A stretch of DNA of 64,000 nt from Arthrobacter sp. PsM3 (GTDB lineage Bacteria; Actinomycetota; Actinomycetes; Actinomycetales; Micrococcaceae): the NCBI RefSeq assembly GCF_030433895.1, contig NZ_JARUXE010000002.1, forward strand, positions 117,964-181,963, given 5' to 3'. The number at the start of each line of letters is the position of its first letter. Position 1 is the stretch's first letter. A program made the position numbers and the translations under genes. The notes beneath the pieces were generated by a model. The model had not been told where the DNA came from. It saw only the letters and a program-made list of their open reading frames with translations, and did no database searches. This document shows, in pieces, positions 40,765 to 50,599 of this stretch.

Positions 40765-42126
40765 TCATTCCGCGACGAGCTCCAGGGCCAGCTCGGTCCG
40801 GACCACCTCAGCCAGGCGCTCCGCGACGTCCTGGGCGGTCTCCTGGGAAGCCGCCTCCACCATGACACGGACCACCGGTTCGGTTCCGGAGGGACGCAGG
40901 AGCACCCGACCGGTTTCACCAAGCTCGGCCTCGGCGAGGGCCACGGCCGCGGCCACGGCCTCGTCACCCTTGACCCGGGTGCGGTCGACGCCCTTGACGT
41001 TGATCAGGACCTGCGGAAGCTTGGTCATCACTGCCGCAAGTTCCTTCAGCGGCCTGCCGGTGAGGGCAACCTGGGCCGCAAGTTGAAGCCCGGTCAGCAC
41101 GCCGTCGCCGGTGGTCGCGTGTTCGGAGAAGATCACGTGGCCGGACTGCTCGCCCCCAAGGCTGAAGCCGCCCTCGCGCATTGCTTCGAGGACGTACCGG
41201 TCCCCCACCCCGGTTTCCCGGATGGCGATGCCGGCATCGCGCAGGGCCAGCTTGAGGCCGAGGTTGCTCATGACCGTGGCCACCAGCACGTCGTCCTTGA
41301 GCTTGCCCGCTTCCTTGAGCGCGATCGCGAGGACCGCCATGATCTGGTCGCCGTCAACCTCGTTGCCCTCGTGGTCCACGGCAAGGCAGCGGTCGGCGTC
41401 GCCGTCGTGGGCGATGCCCAGATCGGCCCCGTTGGCGACGACTGCGGCCTTGAGCGGCGAAAGGTGGGTGGATCCCACGCCGTCGTTGATATTGAGTCCG
41501 TCCGGTTCAGCGCCGATGACAATCACCTCGGCGCCCGCGGTCTTGAAGACCTGGGGGGAGCAGCCGCTGGCCGCGCCGTGGGCGCAGTCCACCACCACCT
41601 TGAGTCCGTCGAGGCGCTGCGGGAGCGTCCCGAGCAGGTGCACGATATAGCGGTCCTCCGCGTCGGCGAAACGCTGGATCCGGCCGACCTCCCCGCCGAC
41701 GGGCCGGAACGGCGCTTTGCCGAGCTGGTCCTCGATGGCATCCTCCACCTCGTCGGGGAGCTTCTGTCCGCCGCGGGCGAAGAACTTGATGCCGTTGTCC
41801 GGTGCCGGGTTGTGAGAAGCGGAGATCATTACGCCGAAGTCTGCGTCCAGGTCGGCCACGAGGTAAGCCGCGGCCGGCGTCGGGAGGACGCCGGCGTCGT
41901 AGACGTCGATGCCGGAGCTGGCCAGCCCTGCTTCCACGGCCGCGGCGATGAACTCGCCGCTGGCGCGGGGGTCGCGGGCAACCACGGCGCGCGGGCGCGT
42001 TTCGCTCGTATTGCGGTCATGGCCAAGCACGACGGCGGCGGCCTGGGCCAGCTGCAGCGACAGCTCAGCGGTCAGCAGGCCATTGGCCAGGCCTCGGACT
42101 CCATCTGTTCCAAATAATCTAGACAT
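40765..42126 (-). CDS. glmM: Phosphoglucosamine mutase
   Basis: Converts glucosamine-6-phosphate to glucosamine-1-phosphate, the step after GlmS. The start at ATG 42126 gives [15 protein letters not shown]; the 24 codons further upstream are not GlmM-like. The phosphoserine loop is [12 protein letters not shown] near residue 103, the metal loop [11 protein letters not shown], and the sugar loop [10 protein letters not shown]. The C-terminus contains [15 protein letters not shown]. It lies downstream of rplM-rpsI behind a terminator-like hairpin. Confidence 0.96.
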   Translation of the reverse strand: MSRLFGTDGVRGLANGLLTAELSLQLAQAAAVVLGHDRNTSETRPRAVVARDPRASGEFIAAAVEAGLASSGIDVYDAGVLPTPAAAYLVADLDADFGVMISASHNPAPDNGIKFFARGGQKLPDEVEDAIEDQLGKAPFRPVGGEVGRIQRFADAEDRYIVHLLGTLPQRLDGLKVVVDCAHGAASGCSPQVFKTAGAEVIVIGAEPDGLNINDGVGSTHLSPLKAAVVANGADLGIAHDGDADRCLAVDHEGNEVDGDQIMAVLAIALKEAGKLKDDVLVATVMSNLGLKLALRDAGIAIRETGVGDRYVLEAMREGGFSLGGEQSGHVIFSEHATTGDGVLTGLQLAAQVALTGRPLKELAAVMTKLPQVLINVKGVDRTRVKGDEAVAAAVALAEAELGETGRVLLRPSGTEPVVRVMVEAASQETAQDVAERLAEVVRTELALELVAE

Positions 42127-42240
42127 CGGGTCAAGCTTAGACGATAGGCGGGGCTGGGCCGCTACGGACACCACCGCCCGGGAAGTGGGTGGGGTCACGG
42201 CGCGGCCCTCGGATGAGAGCGCAACAGCCGGTTAACGGCA

Positions 42241-42275
42241 AAAGCCCGCCCCGCCATGGTGGCGGAACGGGCTTT
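42241..42275 (-). terminator. Terminator after rplM-rpsI
   Basis: AAAGCCCG (42241-42248) pairs with CGGGCTTT (42268-42275), and inner CCGCC/GGCGG (42251-42255 with 42261-42265) continue the stem past a 2x2 bulge. On the minus strand it is followed by T residues. A smaller hairpin (42281-42297) precedes it. Confidence 0.8.
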
Positions 42276-42307
42276 CGTGCAAGCGCCAGAAGCGCTTGGA
42301 AGCGGTC

Positions 42308-42814
42308 TTAGCGCTTGGAGTACTGCTGAGCCTTACGGGCCTTCTTGAGGCCGGCCTTCTTGCGCTCGATGACGCGGGCGTCACGGCGCAGGTAACCGGC
42401 CTTCTTCAGCGTGGCGCGGTTGTTCTCGGTGTCGATCTCGTTCAGTGAACGGGCGATGCCGAGGCGCAAGGCACCGGCCTGGCCGGAAATGCCGCCACCG
42501 TGGATGCGGGCCATGACGTCGTAGGCGCCATCAAGATCCAGGATCTTGAAGGGCTCGTTGACGTCCTGCTGGTGCAGCTTGTTCGGGAAGTAGTTGGCCA
42601 GCTCGCGGCCGTTGATGGTCCACTTGCCGGTGCCGGGCACGATGCGAACGCGTGCCACGGCTTCCTTGCGACGGCCAACTGCTGCGCCGGCAACCGTGAG
42701 GGCCGGGCGTTCCTTCTTGGGCGCTTCTGCTTCCGCAGGACCGCTTTCCGAGGTGTAGCTGGTCAGGTTTTCCTCAGCCACAACGGCCTCGGTGGTCTCT
42801 TCGTTCTGAGCCAC
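42308..42814 (-). CDS. rpsI: 30S ribosomal protein S9
   Basis: A small-subunit protein whose basic C-terminal tail reaches tRNA in the P site. The core is seen as [24 protein letters not shown]-equivalent [21 protein letters not shown], and the ending [12 protein letters not shown]. At 168 residues it is longer than the ~130-residue core because of an acidic N-terminal leader of ~40 residues, common in Micrococcaceae S9. It follows rplM by 36 bases in the standard pair. Confidence 0.97.
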   Translation of the reverse strand: MAQNEETTEAVVAEENLTSYTSESGPAEAEAPKKERPALTVAGAAVGRRKEAVARVRIVPGTGKWTINGRELANYFPNKLHQQDVNEPFKILDLDGAYDVMARIHGGGISGQAGALRLGIARSLNEIDTENNRATLKKAGYLRRDARVIERKKAGLKKARKAQQYSKR

Positions 42815-42850
42815 GATTCTCCTTGCTAAAAAGTTGTTTGGTGGCCAGGA

Positions 42851-43294
42851 CTACTGGGCGACCTGGGTGATTTCGTAAGTCTTGGGCTGCTGTGCGGCGT
42901 GGGGGTGCTCGGCACCCTTATAGACCTTTAGCTTGCCCAGCTGCTGTGCAGCGAGGGAGTTCTTCGGAAGCATGCCCTTGATGGCCTTCTCCACGGCGCG
43001 GACCGGGTTGGATTCCAGCAGCTCCGCGTAGGTGACGGAGGTCAGGCCGCCCGGGTAACCGGAGTGGCGGTATGCGCGCTTCTGCTCCAGCTTGGCGCCG
43101 GTGAGGGCAACCTTTTCAGCGTTGATGATGATGACGAAGTCGCCCATGTCCATGTGGGACGCAAAGGTGGCCTTGTGCTTGCCGCGCAGCAGGATTGCGG
43201 TCTGGCTCGCGAGACGACCAAGGACAACGTCTGTGGCGTCAATGACGTGCCACTGGCGGTTGATATCGCCGGGCTTCGGGGTGTACGTACGCAC
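42851..43294 (-). CDS. rplM: 50S ribosomal protein L13
   Basis: A large-subunit assembly protein. The 147-residue sequence contains [18 protein letters not shown], the segment [12 protein letters not shown], and [13 protein letters not shown], all standard. It starts with GTG ([19 protein letters not shown]) and is the first gene of rplM-rpsI. Nearly 300 bases upstream carry no gene and should include its promoter. Confidence 0.97.
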   Translation of the reverse strand: MRTYTPKPGDINRQWHVIDATDVVLGRLASQTAILLRGKHKATFASHMDMGDFVIIINAEKVALTGAKLEQKRAYRHSGYPGGLTSVTYAELLESNPVRAVEKAIKGMLPKNSLAAQQLGKLKVYKGAEHPHAAQQPKTYEITQVAQ

Positions 43295-43587
43295 GGTGTT
43301 TGCCTCGTTCTTGTTCTGGCGTTCTTGTTTTAGGCGTCACGCGGAGGTGCACCTACTATCTATGCGCTACCGGAACAGAGGTGAGGGCTCCATGTAACCA
43401 GTCGTCCTGAGTCTCGAATGTGCACGTTGAGTAGTCATCCTGCAACCGGATCCTCAAGCGGGCACGCATCATCGAGAAGGACACGCACAACGACTACCAA
43501 GAATAGCCGATGACGTGTCGCTGGGTCAAAATGAGGTGTCCGGATGCATTCTGCCCGCCCCCGGCCCGCCGTATCCCTGGAGGAACC
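43295..43587. other. Intergenic region between rplM and the Tad locus
   Basis: No gene is supported here. It separates divergent units: rplM-rpsI on the minus strand and the prepilin peptidase on the plus strand, so promoters for both are expected. A tandem GTTCTTG motif occurs near 43310-43328. I could not assign boxes with confidence. Confidence 0.4.
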
Positions 43588-44253
43588 GTGTTCGACACCG
43601 CCGCCGCCGGCTCCGCATCGCCGCTCTTTGTTGCAGTGGTGGGACTTGCCGGCGCATGCCTGGGGCTGCTGGCCCACGCCCTCATCCGGCGCGCCCTCCC
43701 CCAGCTGGCCGGCGAGGCCACCACCCGGCTGAGGATCACGACGGCGGCCGCCACCTTTGCGCTCTCGGCCCTGCTGGCCTGGCGCTTGGGGATTGCAGCC
43801 GAACTTCCCGCATACGTATTACTCGGCATATTCGCCGTTCCGCTTGCCCGGATTGATATCGCGCATCACTTGCTGCCGGACCGGCTGGTCGGGCCGTTGC
43901 TGGGGGGCGGCCTGGTGCTCCTGGCCTCCGCCGCGCTGGCCCACGGAGTTGCGGGTGACCTGGTTCGCGGAGTCGCCGGGTCCGTAATCCTGTTCATTTC
44001 TTACTTAATTCTTGCCTTGACCAGCAGAAACGGCCTCGGAATGGGTGACGTGAAGCTCGCTGCACCACTTGGACTGTACTTAGGCTACCTAGGCTGGTCG
44101 CAACTGTTCTACGGCGGAGCCCTGGCCTTCGTCGCAGGCGGCCTCGCTTCCGTGATCCTGGTGCTGAAAAACCGAGGGAACAAGCCAAAAGAGATTGCCC
44201 ACGGCCCCTCGATGCTGGCAGCAGGACTCGCCATCGTCCTGCTTCTTCCGTAA
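43588..44253 (+). CDS. Prepilin peptidase, A24A type, for the Tad pilus
   Basis: A membrane aspartic protease that removes the leader from Flp-type prepilins. About 221 residues with six hydrophobic helices; the first catalytic Asp is in ARIDIAHHLLPDRL and the second in the family motif GLGMGDVKLAAPLG. It lacks the N-terminal methyltransferase domain of type IV pilus enzymes, as expected for CpaA/TadV-like proteins. The GTG start at 43588 has GGAGG just upstream; an extension to 43510 is Pro-rich and unlikely. It opens the Tad gene cluster. Confidence 0.88.
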   Translation: MFDTAAAGSASPLFVAVVGLAGACLGLLAHALIRRALPQLAGEATTRLRITTAAATFALSALLAWRLGIAAELPAYVLLGIFAVPLARIDIAHHLLPDRLVGPLLGGGLVLLASAALAHGVAGDLVRGVAGSVILFISYLILALTSRNGLGMGDVKLAAPLGLYLGYLGWSQLFYGGALAFVAGGLASVILVLKNRGNKPKEIAHGPSMLAAGLAIVLLLP

Positions 44254-44523
44254 CTCTTGCCACTGCCGTAACTCTGCCCCCATTAGTAAGCAGGCGTAAC
44301 AAAACAAGTACCAAGCCCCCATAGGCCGGGGTGAACTGAGTACACGCCTGATAGCCATAGGTGTCGCGCTCCTATTCCATCGAAAAAATTCGAGTATTCC
44401 GATGCATTGCTGCGCCCTTAATCGTCATGCAAATGTTGTTCCAACGAAGCCCCGGAAATAAAGCAACAGGGGATTTGCCGGGAATTCGTTTACTACTCAA
44501 ACTCTGGAAAAGGAAAACCCAAA
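44254..44523 (+). other. AT-rich leader before the Flp pilin gene
   Basis: A 270-base gap whose 3' half is visibly richer in A and T than the rest of the window (for example around 44380-44420 and 44490-44523). No gene is supported. It probably holds the pilin promoter and a leader with the pilin ribosome site (GGAAAAGGA). Confidence 0.5.
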
Positions 44524-44727
44524 ATGACTGGTCTCATGGTCTCAATGATTGCTTTCGTCGCCGGCGTAAAGGACCGACTCACCTCCGAAAAGGGCGCCAC
44601 CGCCGTTGAATACGGAATTATGGTCGCGCTGATCGCAGTCGTCATCATCGCCTCGGTCGCCCTCTTCGGCACCAGCCTCCGCACTGTCTTCACCAACATC
44701 ACGACCCAGCTCAACACGGTCCGATAA
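44524..44727 (+). CDS. flp: Flp-type pilin, major subunit of the Tad pilus
   Basis: A 67-residue prepilin. The leader ends at the class III cleavage site after EKG, followed by ATAVEYGIMVALIAVVIIA, with the conserved Glu at +5 and a hydrophobic helix. The C-terminal ~20 residues complete the mature pilin. Its separation from neighbours (270 bases before, 148 after) is consistent with a separate high-expression unit. Function: adhesion or surface attachment by Tad pili, as in other actinobacteria. Confidence 0.93.
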   Translation: MTGLMVSMIAFVAGVKDRLTSEKGATAVEYGIMVALIAVVIIASVALFGTSLRTVFTNITTQLNTVR

Positions 44728-44875
44728 GCAGCCTCACCGCCCGCCGCCCTGCCGGCTGTCCGCCATATGGGGGACAGCCGGCAGAGTCGTTCCCGGCCCG
44801 GGAACCACATCCAGCCTGACGCCACAACGTGCGTCCGCGCATTGTTGAGCTGTACGAAGAGGTGAGGAAGCAATC

Positions 44876-45604
44876 ATGAAATCGCGTTTATTCGCAGGGC
44901 TAGCTGCGCTCGTACTGGCAATCGCCGGCACTTTAATGCTGGTTAATTACGTATCGAATGCCGACCGCCGCGCACAGGAAGCGCTCGATCCTGTTGACGT
45001 CGTCGTCGTCGATACGCCGGTTCCGGCCGGAACAAGAGTGGAAGACCTGGCATCTCATGTTCGGGTCCGGTCAATCCCGGCTGCGGCGAAAGCCGACGGC
45101 GCACTGACTTCCCTTGAGGGTTCCGGCGGGCAGGTCACGTCTGTTGCCCTGGAACCCGGGGAGCAGGTGCTCGCGAGCCGCTTGGTCGACCCGTCACAAC
45201 AGACCACTCCGGGAGCCGTTGAAGTTCCTGATGGAATGCAGGAACTCACCATCCTCCTGCCGCCGGAAAGCGTTGTCGGCGGCACCCTCCGTGCAGGAGA
45301 CCTGGTGGGACTCTACGTCACTCAAACAGACCCGGCGTCACCCCAGCAGGCCAGCACACAACTGGTTTTCGACAAAGTACTTGTTACCGCTGTCCAGCAG
45401 GCCGCGCCGAGTGCCGGAAGTGGAGACAAAGGGACCTCAGCCGTCCCGAGCGGTTCATCGTTCGTCACCCTGGCCCGCAATTCCACCGACTCGGCGAAAA
45501 TCATTCTCAGTGCCCGCGTTGGCAATATCTGGTTGACGAAGCAGACGGTGAAAACCCCGGCCAGCGTGCGCACGGCCGTCACTACCAGCGGGATCTTCCA
45601 ATGA
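44876..45604 (+). CDS. cpaB: Tad pilus assembly protein CpaB/RcpC
   Basis: A 242-residue envelope protein. The N-terminal hydrophobic helix (SRLFAGLAALVLAIAGTLML) anchors it, followed by a SAF/CpaB domain beginning VVVDTPVPAGTRVEDL and EPGEQVLASRLVDP. Gram-positive CpaB proteins lack a secretin partner; their precise role is not known. The ATGA overlap at 45601-45604 couples it to the ATPase gene that follows. Confidence 0.88.
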   Translation: MKSRLFAGLAALVLAIAGTLMLVNYVSNADRRAQEALDPVDVVVVDTPVPAGTRVEDLASHVRVRSIPAAAKADGALTSLEGSGGQVTSVALEPGEQVLASRLVDPSQQTTPGAVEVPDGMQELTILLPPESVVGGTLRAGDLVGLYVTQTDPASPQQASTQLVFDKVLVTAVQQAAPSAGSGDKGTSAVPSGSSFVTLARNSTDSAKIILSARVGNIWLTKQTVKTPASVRTAVTTSGIFQ

Positions 45605-46794
45605 GCCGCTTCCTGGTCCTGACCTCATCAGCGGAGTTCGAGAGCCACCTCGCCACGGCACTGGGAGACGCGCACGAGGTTCAGGTCCTTGCATCCGAAG
45701 CCGCGGGGGGCAGCCCGGGCCACCTGCTGGCCCGAAACCTGGGCGGGGCCGTCGATGTGATGGTTTTTGGCCCTGACATCAGGACAGAACAGATGCTCGC
45801 CATGGCGGCCGGCCTCGAGCACGCGTTCCCGGACATCGTGCTCGTGCTGGTGGCAAATGCGGCACCAGAACTCATGCTGGCCGCCATGCGGTCCGGCGTC
45901 CGCGATGTCCTGCCACCGGATACGGAGGCCGGACGGATGCGTGCGGCGTTGGAACGCGCTGCCGAAACGTCCAGAAGCCGCAAGCAGCTTGCCTCCGAGG
46001 AGGCAGGCCAGAAAAGCGTCCGCGGGCGGGTGATCTCCGTGATGTCCCCGAAGGGAGGAGTGGGGAAGACCACCGTTGCCACCAACCTGGCTGTTGGACT
46101 GGCCAAGCTGGCGCCGATGGGGGCGGTCATTGTCGATCTCGACCTTCAGTTCGGCGACGTAGCCTCGGGGCTGGGCCTGGAGCCCCAGTACACCATCAAC
46201 GACGCGGTGACCGGTGCTGCGTCGAGTGACGCCATGGTGCTGAAGGCCTTCCTAAGCCGGCATCCGTCCGGGGCCTATGCCATGTGTGCGCCGCGACGGC
46301 CGGCGGAAGCGGACCTTATCAAGCCCGCGCACGTGACGACCCTCATCAACCAGCTCTCGCTGGAATTCCCCTATGTCATTTTGGATACGGCGCCTGGCCT
46401 CGGGGAAGAAGTCTTGGCGGTCCTGGAACTGGCCACCGACGGCGTCTGGGTTTGCGGGATGGACATTCCCAGCATCCGTGGCCTCAACCACGGGCTGGAA
46501 GTGCTGCGGCAACTTGACCTCATGCCCCCGTCCAACACGATTGTCCTCAACTTTGCCGACAAGCGCAGCGGACTAACCGTCCAGGACGTCGAAGCCACGG
46601 TCGGGCTGCCGGTCGACATCATCCTGCCGTGGTCCCGCACATTGCCCTTTTCAACCAACGCCGGCGTACCGCTGCTCCAGGACAGCCGGCGGGATCCTGC
46701 CCTGAAAGGGTTGAGGAACCTGATAGCCCTTCTCGGCCCGAATTCGTCGACACCTGCCAGTAAGAACGCGCACCGAAGGGACGAAAAACCATGA
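45601..46794 (+). CDS. cpaE: CpaE/TadZ-like pilus localisation ATPase
   Basis: A 397-residue MinD/ParA-family protein. Residues ~1-130 form a receiver-like domain without the canonical phospho-acceptor set. Residues ~140-385 are the ATPase with deviant Walker A SPKGGVGKTTVATNLA and DLDLQFGDVASGLGL. TadZ proteins place the pilus machine at a cell pole or focus. It overlaps cpaB and cpaF by 4 bases each (ATGA). Confidence 0.9.
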   Translation: MSRFLVLTSSAEFESHLATALGDAHEVQVLASEAAGGSPGHLLARNLGGAVDVMVFGPDIRTEQMLAMAAGLEHAFPDIVLVLVANAAPELMLAAMRSGVRDVLPPDTEAGRMRAALERAAETSRSRKQLASEEAGQKSVRGRVISVMSPKGGVGKTTVATNLAVGLAKLAPMGAVIVDLDLQFGDVASGLGLEPQYTINDAVTGAASSDAMVLKAFLSRHPSGAYAMCAPRRPAEADLIKPAHVTTLINQLSLEFPYVILDTAPGLGEEVLAVLELATDGVWVCGMDIPSIRGLNHGLEVLRQLDLMPPSNTIVLNFADKRSGLTVQDVEATVGLPVDIILPWSRTLPFSTNAGVPLLQDSRRDPALKGLRNLIALLGPNSSTPASKNAHRRDEKP

Positions 46795-48239
46795 GTCTCG
46801 TTGATCGACTTCAAGCCGCCCGAACGACAACGGCAAACCCGGCGGAGGCGCTCAATCCGCCCGGTGCCCCTCCGGTTCCGGTTCTCCCAACGGCCGAACC
46901 GGCCGGCGGCCAACTCTTGGGAACCCTGGCCAAAGCGCCCCCAACTGCCACGTCGGATGCCCTGGCCGGGATCAAGAAGCGCGCGGCCGAAGAACTGACA
47001 GCCCGCCTGGGCAGCCGGATCACTGACAGCAGCCTCGATGAAGGTGACGTGCGGCGCATGGTGCGCGAGGCACTTGGGGCGTTCATCGATGACGAACAGG
47101 TTCCCCTGACGCCCGAGGAACGACGGCGCTTGGTCCGCGAGATCGTTGACGAAATCCTGGGTCTCGGGCCGCTCCAGCGACTCCTGGACGACCCGTTGGT
47201 CACCGAGATCATGGTCAACGGCTCTGAACGCATCTACGTCGAACGCGGCGGCCGGCTGCACTTGACCGGGACATCGTTCACTTCGGATGCCCACCTGCGC
47301 AGGGTCATCGAGAGGATTGTTTCGCGGGTTGGGCGTCGAATCGACGAGTCCTCGCCGCTGGTTGATGCCCGGCTGCAGGACGGCTCACGGGTCAACGCCG
47401 TGATCCCGCCCCTCGCTGTGGACGGTCCATCGTTGACCATTCGAAAGTTCTCCGCCGTACCATTGACCGTCGAGGACCTGATCAGGTTCGACTCCATTTC
47501 ACCGGCCATGGCACAGTTGCTCCACGCATGTGTCCAGGCACGACTGAACATCATCGTTTCCGGCGGTACCGGCACGGGAAAGACCACACTGCTCAATGTT
47601 CTCTCCTCGTTCATTCCTGACGACGAACGCATCGTCACCATTGAAGATGCCGTTGAGCTTCAACTGCAGCAGGAGCACGTGGTCCGTTTGGAAAGCCGGC
47701 CGGAAAACGTTGAAGGCCGCGGTGCCGTTGGCATCCGCGAACTCGTTCGGAACTCCCTGCGCATGCGCCCTGACAGGATCGTGGTTGGCGAAGTCCGCGG
47801 CGGAGAAGCCCTGGACATGCTCCAGGCCATGAACACCGGCCATGACGGTTCCATCTCCACCGTGCACTCCAACTCGCCCCGGGATGCAATAGCCCGCATG
47901 GAGACCCTCGTTCTCATGGCTGGGATGGATCTTCCGCTACGGGCCATCCGTGAACAAATCGCCAGCGCAGTCCACCTGATCGTTCAGTTGAGCAGGCTGA
48001 AGGATGGGACGCGCCGGGTCACCCACATCACCGAAGTCCTGGGCATGGAGGGGGACGTCGTGACGCTGCAGGACGCTTTCGTCTTCGACTACGCGGCCGG
48101 CGTGGACCAGGATGGTCGATTCATCGGCAAACCCATTCCCACAGGTGTCCGGCCGCGCTTCGTCGAACGGTTCGCCGATCTCGGAATCAGCGTTCCCAGC
48201 GAAATCTTCTTCCCCGCGCCCCACAAGACTGGACGGTGA
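46791..48239 (+). CDS. tadA: Tad pilus secretion ATPase CpaF/TadA
   Basis: The hexameric type II/IV secretion ATPase powering pilus assembly. The 482 residues have a ~60-residue Pro-rich leader, then Walker [16 protein letters not shown] near residue 262. [21 protein letters not shown] (Walker B region) and [18 protein letters not shown] (His box) follow. Start ATG overlaps cpaE, and its stop overlaps the tadB GTG. Confidence 0.95.
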   Translation: MSLVDRLQAARTTTANPAEALNPPGAPPVPVLPTAEPAGGQLLGTLAKAPPTATSDALAGIKKRAAEELTARLGSRITDSSLDEGDVRRMVREALGAFIDDEQVPLTPEERRRLVREIVDEILGLGPLQRLLDDPLVTEIMVNGSERIYVERGGRLHLTGTSFTSDAHLRRVIERIVSRVGRRIDESSPLVDARLQDGSRVNAVIPPLAVDGPSLTIRKFSAVPLTVEDLIRFDSISPAMAQLLHACVQARLNIIVSGGTGTGKTTLLNVLSSFIPDDERIVTIEDAVELQLQQEHVVRLESRPENVEGRGAVGIRELVRNSLRMRPDRIVVGEVRGGEALDMLQAMNTGHDGSISTVHSNSPRDAIARMETLVLMAGMDLPLRAIREQIASAVHLIVQLSRLKDGTRRVTHITEVLGMEGDVVTLQDAFVFDYAAGVDQDGRFIGKPIPTGVRPRFVERFADLGISVPSEIFFPAPHKTGR

Positions 48240-49189
48240 GCCCTGTGCCCCAGGATTCTGTTTTGCTTGCAGGTGCCGTGCTCATTCTGCTCGCCGTGGC
48301 CCTCGGCTTTTTTGTGGCCTTCCGGCCCCGGTACACCGACATCCACGTCGACCGGAGAAGGCCGCCGGCGGAGTCCAACTCCTCGATGGTTTCGAAGCTG
48401 AGCGGCGTCACTGTCGCGGCCATGGAGCGTCGCGTCGGACACAAGAACAGCGGCCCTTTCGGTCGAGATGCACTCGGGGGGGCGGGCCTGAAACTCCAGC
48501 CCGCCGAATTCGCAGTCCTGGTCTTGGTTGCCGCGTTCATTCTGGGTCTAGCGGGCTACGTGCTGCAGGGCTGGCTTCTGGCCGTCGTGTTCGCCGGCAT
48601 GTGTCCGGTGGCCGCCAAGGCCCTTATCTCATTCAGAACCGGCCGCCGCCGTGCCGCCTTCGAGGCCCAGCTCAGCGACATGCTCATGTCCCTCTCCGGC
48701 AGCCTGCGTGCCGGCCACAGCATCGCCCAGAGCATGCGCAGCGCCAGCGTAGAGATGTCGGCTCCGATGGGTGAGGAACTCGCCAGGATCGTCAACGAGG
48801 ACAGGGTCGGCCGTCCGCTTTCAGAGTCCATGGCCGAGGTAGGCCTGAGGTTGCAGTGCGAGGACTTCCAGTGGCTCAGCCAGGCAATTGAGATCAACCG
48901 TGAGGTTGGCGGCGACTTGGCCGGGGTGCTCGACCACGTTGCAGACACGGTGCGCGAAAGGGCCCAGATCAAGGGCCAAATCCGTGCTTTGGCGGCGGAA
49001 GGAAAATTCTCGGCATACATCCTGATTGCCTTGCCGTTCTTCGTCGCAATCTTCATCAATCTCGTCAATCCGGGGTACATGGCCGTCCTGACGGAGACCA
49101 TGCTGGGCTGGCTACTCATGGCCGTCAGCGTGGTCATGATGGCCATCGGATCCTTCTGGATCAGCCGCATGGTCAAGATCGCATTCTAA
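48236..49189 (+). CDS. tadB: Tad pilus inner-membrane protein TadB
   Basis: A 317-residue polytopic protein of the T2SSF family and one of two platform proteins for pilus assembly. An N-terminal helix (VLLAGAVLILLAVALGFFVAF) is followed by a second hydrophobic pair near residue 85-125. The T2SSF cytoplasmic domain includes LSDMLMSLSGSLRAGHSIAQ and a C-terminal pair of helices. GTG start overlaps tadA by 4 bases. TadC follows after 13 bases. Confidence 0.9.
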   Translation: MSPVPQDSVLLAGAVLILLAVALGFFVAFRPRYTDIHVDRRRPPAESNSSMVSKLSGVTVAAMERRVGHKNSGPFGRDALGGAGLKLQPAEFAVLVLVAAFILGLAGYVLQGWLLAVVFAGMCPVAAKALISFRTGRRRAAFEAQLSDMLMSLSGSLRAGHSIAQSMRSASVEMSAPMGEELARIVNEDRVGRPLSESMAEVGLRLQCEDFQWLSQAIEINREVGGDLAGVLDHVADTVRERAQIKGQIRALAAEGKFSAYILIALPFFVAIFINLVNPGYMAVLTETMLGWLLMAVSVVMMAIGSFWISRMVKIAF

Positions 49190-49202
49190 GGAGCTGAGCA
49201 CA

Positions 49203-50084
49203 TTGACCCCCACAGTCTGGCTACTGATCGCAAGTATTATCCTTCCCTTGACCTACTTTGCCTGGTCACTGATTGGCGTCGACAGGGCCACCGGCCGTTT
49301 GATCCAATCCAGGCTCGCCGCTGCTTCAACCTCGCAGCCCGGTGTTTCCGAGACCGGTCCCCACCGGCTGGTCCTTCTGGCGCGCAAGCTGACACCGACA
49401 GCTTATGTGCACCACTTGGACCAGATGCTCGGGAAGGCGGGACGGCCTGCCTCAATGCCGCTGGACCGCCTCCTGACGCTGAAACCGCTGGCGGCCCTTG
49501 GCGGTGCCCTGCTAACCGTTCTTTTCGGTGGAGCAAAGAGCCCGCAAGGTGGGCTGATGTCTGTCGGTCTGACGGCGGCCTGCTACGTCCTTCCCGACCT
49601 GCTCGTTTACAACAGCGGTACGAAGCGCCAGGCGAGGTTGCGGCTGGATCTGCCCAATGTCATGGACCAACTGCTGATCTCGGTCGAGGCAGGACTGGGG
49701 TTCGAGGTCGCCATGTCCCGGGTGGGGGCGAACGGTTCTGGTCCCGTCGCGGAAGAGATGGTGCGGACGCTGCAGGACATCCAGGCCGGGAGTACACGCC
49801 GTGACGCCTACAAAGCCATGGCCGCGCGGTCCTCGGTTCCGGAGTTGAAGAGCTTCGTGAGCGCAATCGTCCAGGCTGACGTACAGGGACTTTCCGTGGC
49901 GCGGGTATTGAAACCCCAGGCGGACCAGATGCGGATCAGGCGACGTCTTCGGGCAGAGGAAAAAGCCATGAAACTTCCAGTGGCGGTGGTATTTCCGCTG
50001 CTTCTCTTTATCTTCCCGCCGCTGTTTATCGTCATCCTTGGCCCGGCCGTCATTAACACCATCGCCACATTTTCGGGCCGTTGA
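49203..50084 (+). CDS. tadC: Tad pilus inner-membrane protein TadC
   Basis: A 293-residue T2SSF-family partner of TadB. An N-terminal helix (TVWLLIASIILPLTYFAWSL), a middle hydrophobic segment, the domain LPNVMDQLLISVEAGLGFEVA, and a last helix VAVVFPLLLFIFPPLFIVIL fit the family. The start is TTG at 49203 with AAGGAG spaced 8 bases upstream. Confidence 0.88.
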   Translation: MTPTVWLLIASIILPLTYFAWSLIGVDRATGRLIQSRLAAASTSQPGVSETGPHRLVLLARKLTPTAYVHHLDQMLGKAGRPASMPLDRLLTLKPLAALGGALLTVLFGGAKSPQGGLMSVGLTAACYVLPDLLVYNSGTKRQARLRLDLPNVMDQLLISVEAGLGFEVAMSRVGANGSGPVAEEMVRTLQDIQAGSTRRDAYKAMAARSSVPELKSFVSAIVQADVQGLSVARVLKPQADQMRIRRRLRAEEKAMKLPVAVVFPLLLFIFPPLFIVILGPAVINTIATFSGR

Positions 50085-50143
50085 CGAATGCATCCGACCG
50101 GCACGCGGTTCAGGAATCACTTTCGGATTGAAAGGAGCAAGAG

Positions 50144-50599
50144 ATGCGTAAGTCCAAAACACGTCATCGACAGGTTCGGGATGACCGGCAGCGCGGTGCC
50201 ACGGCAGTTGAATTTGCCTTGATTCTGCCCTTGCTCCTGTCCATGCTCCTTGGCGTGATCGACTTTGGGATTGCCTTCGGTCAAAGCGTCAGCCTGCAGG
50301 GAGCGGCCCGCGAAAGTGCGAGGCAGGGGGTGACGCAAGGTGACGTCATTGCGTCCGCCAACCACGCAGCGGGTTCACTGGACAGCAGCCAACTCCAGGT
50401 TCGGTTCGCCGTCGACACGTCAGCAGGGGCTCCGGGAGTTATGGTCGTTTGCCTGCGCTACCCCGAGTCCTCCCTGACCGGTTTCTATTCCTGGGTACTC
50501 GGCGGCGTCTTCGAGGCCAAAGCCGTTATGAAAATGGAAAGCCCGGCGGTTGTGGCCTCGGGCGCACAGCGTTGGACCGGAGGATCATGCACGCCTTGA
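50144..50599 (+). CDS. tadE: TadE-like pseudopilin
   Basis: A 151-residue minor pseudopilin. A basic N-terminus leads to RGATAVEFALILPLLLSMLL, a prepilin-like signal with Glu at +5 after the Gly. The rest is extracytoplasmic, with two Cys near the C-terminus region (VVCLRYP and GGSCTP). GAAAGGAG precedes the ATG. Its last 13 bases overlap the next gene. Confidence 0.86.
   Translation: MRKSKTRHRQVRDDRQRGATAVEFALILPLLLSMLLGVIDFGIAFGQSVSLQGAARESARQGVTQGDVIASANHAAGSLDSSQLQVRFAVDTSAGAPGVMVVCLRYPESSLTGFYSWVLGGVFEAKAVMKMESPAVVASGAQRWTGGSCTP

Noticed and set aside
43295..43587. Possible tRNA or small RNA gene upstream of the Tad locus
   Set aside because: No T-loop consensus or cloverleaf arms were found.
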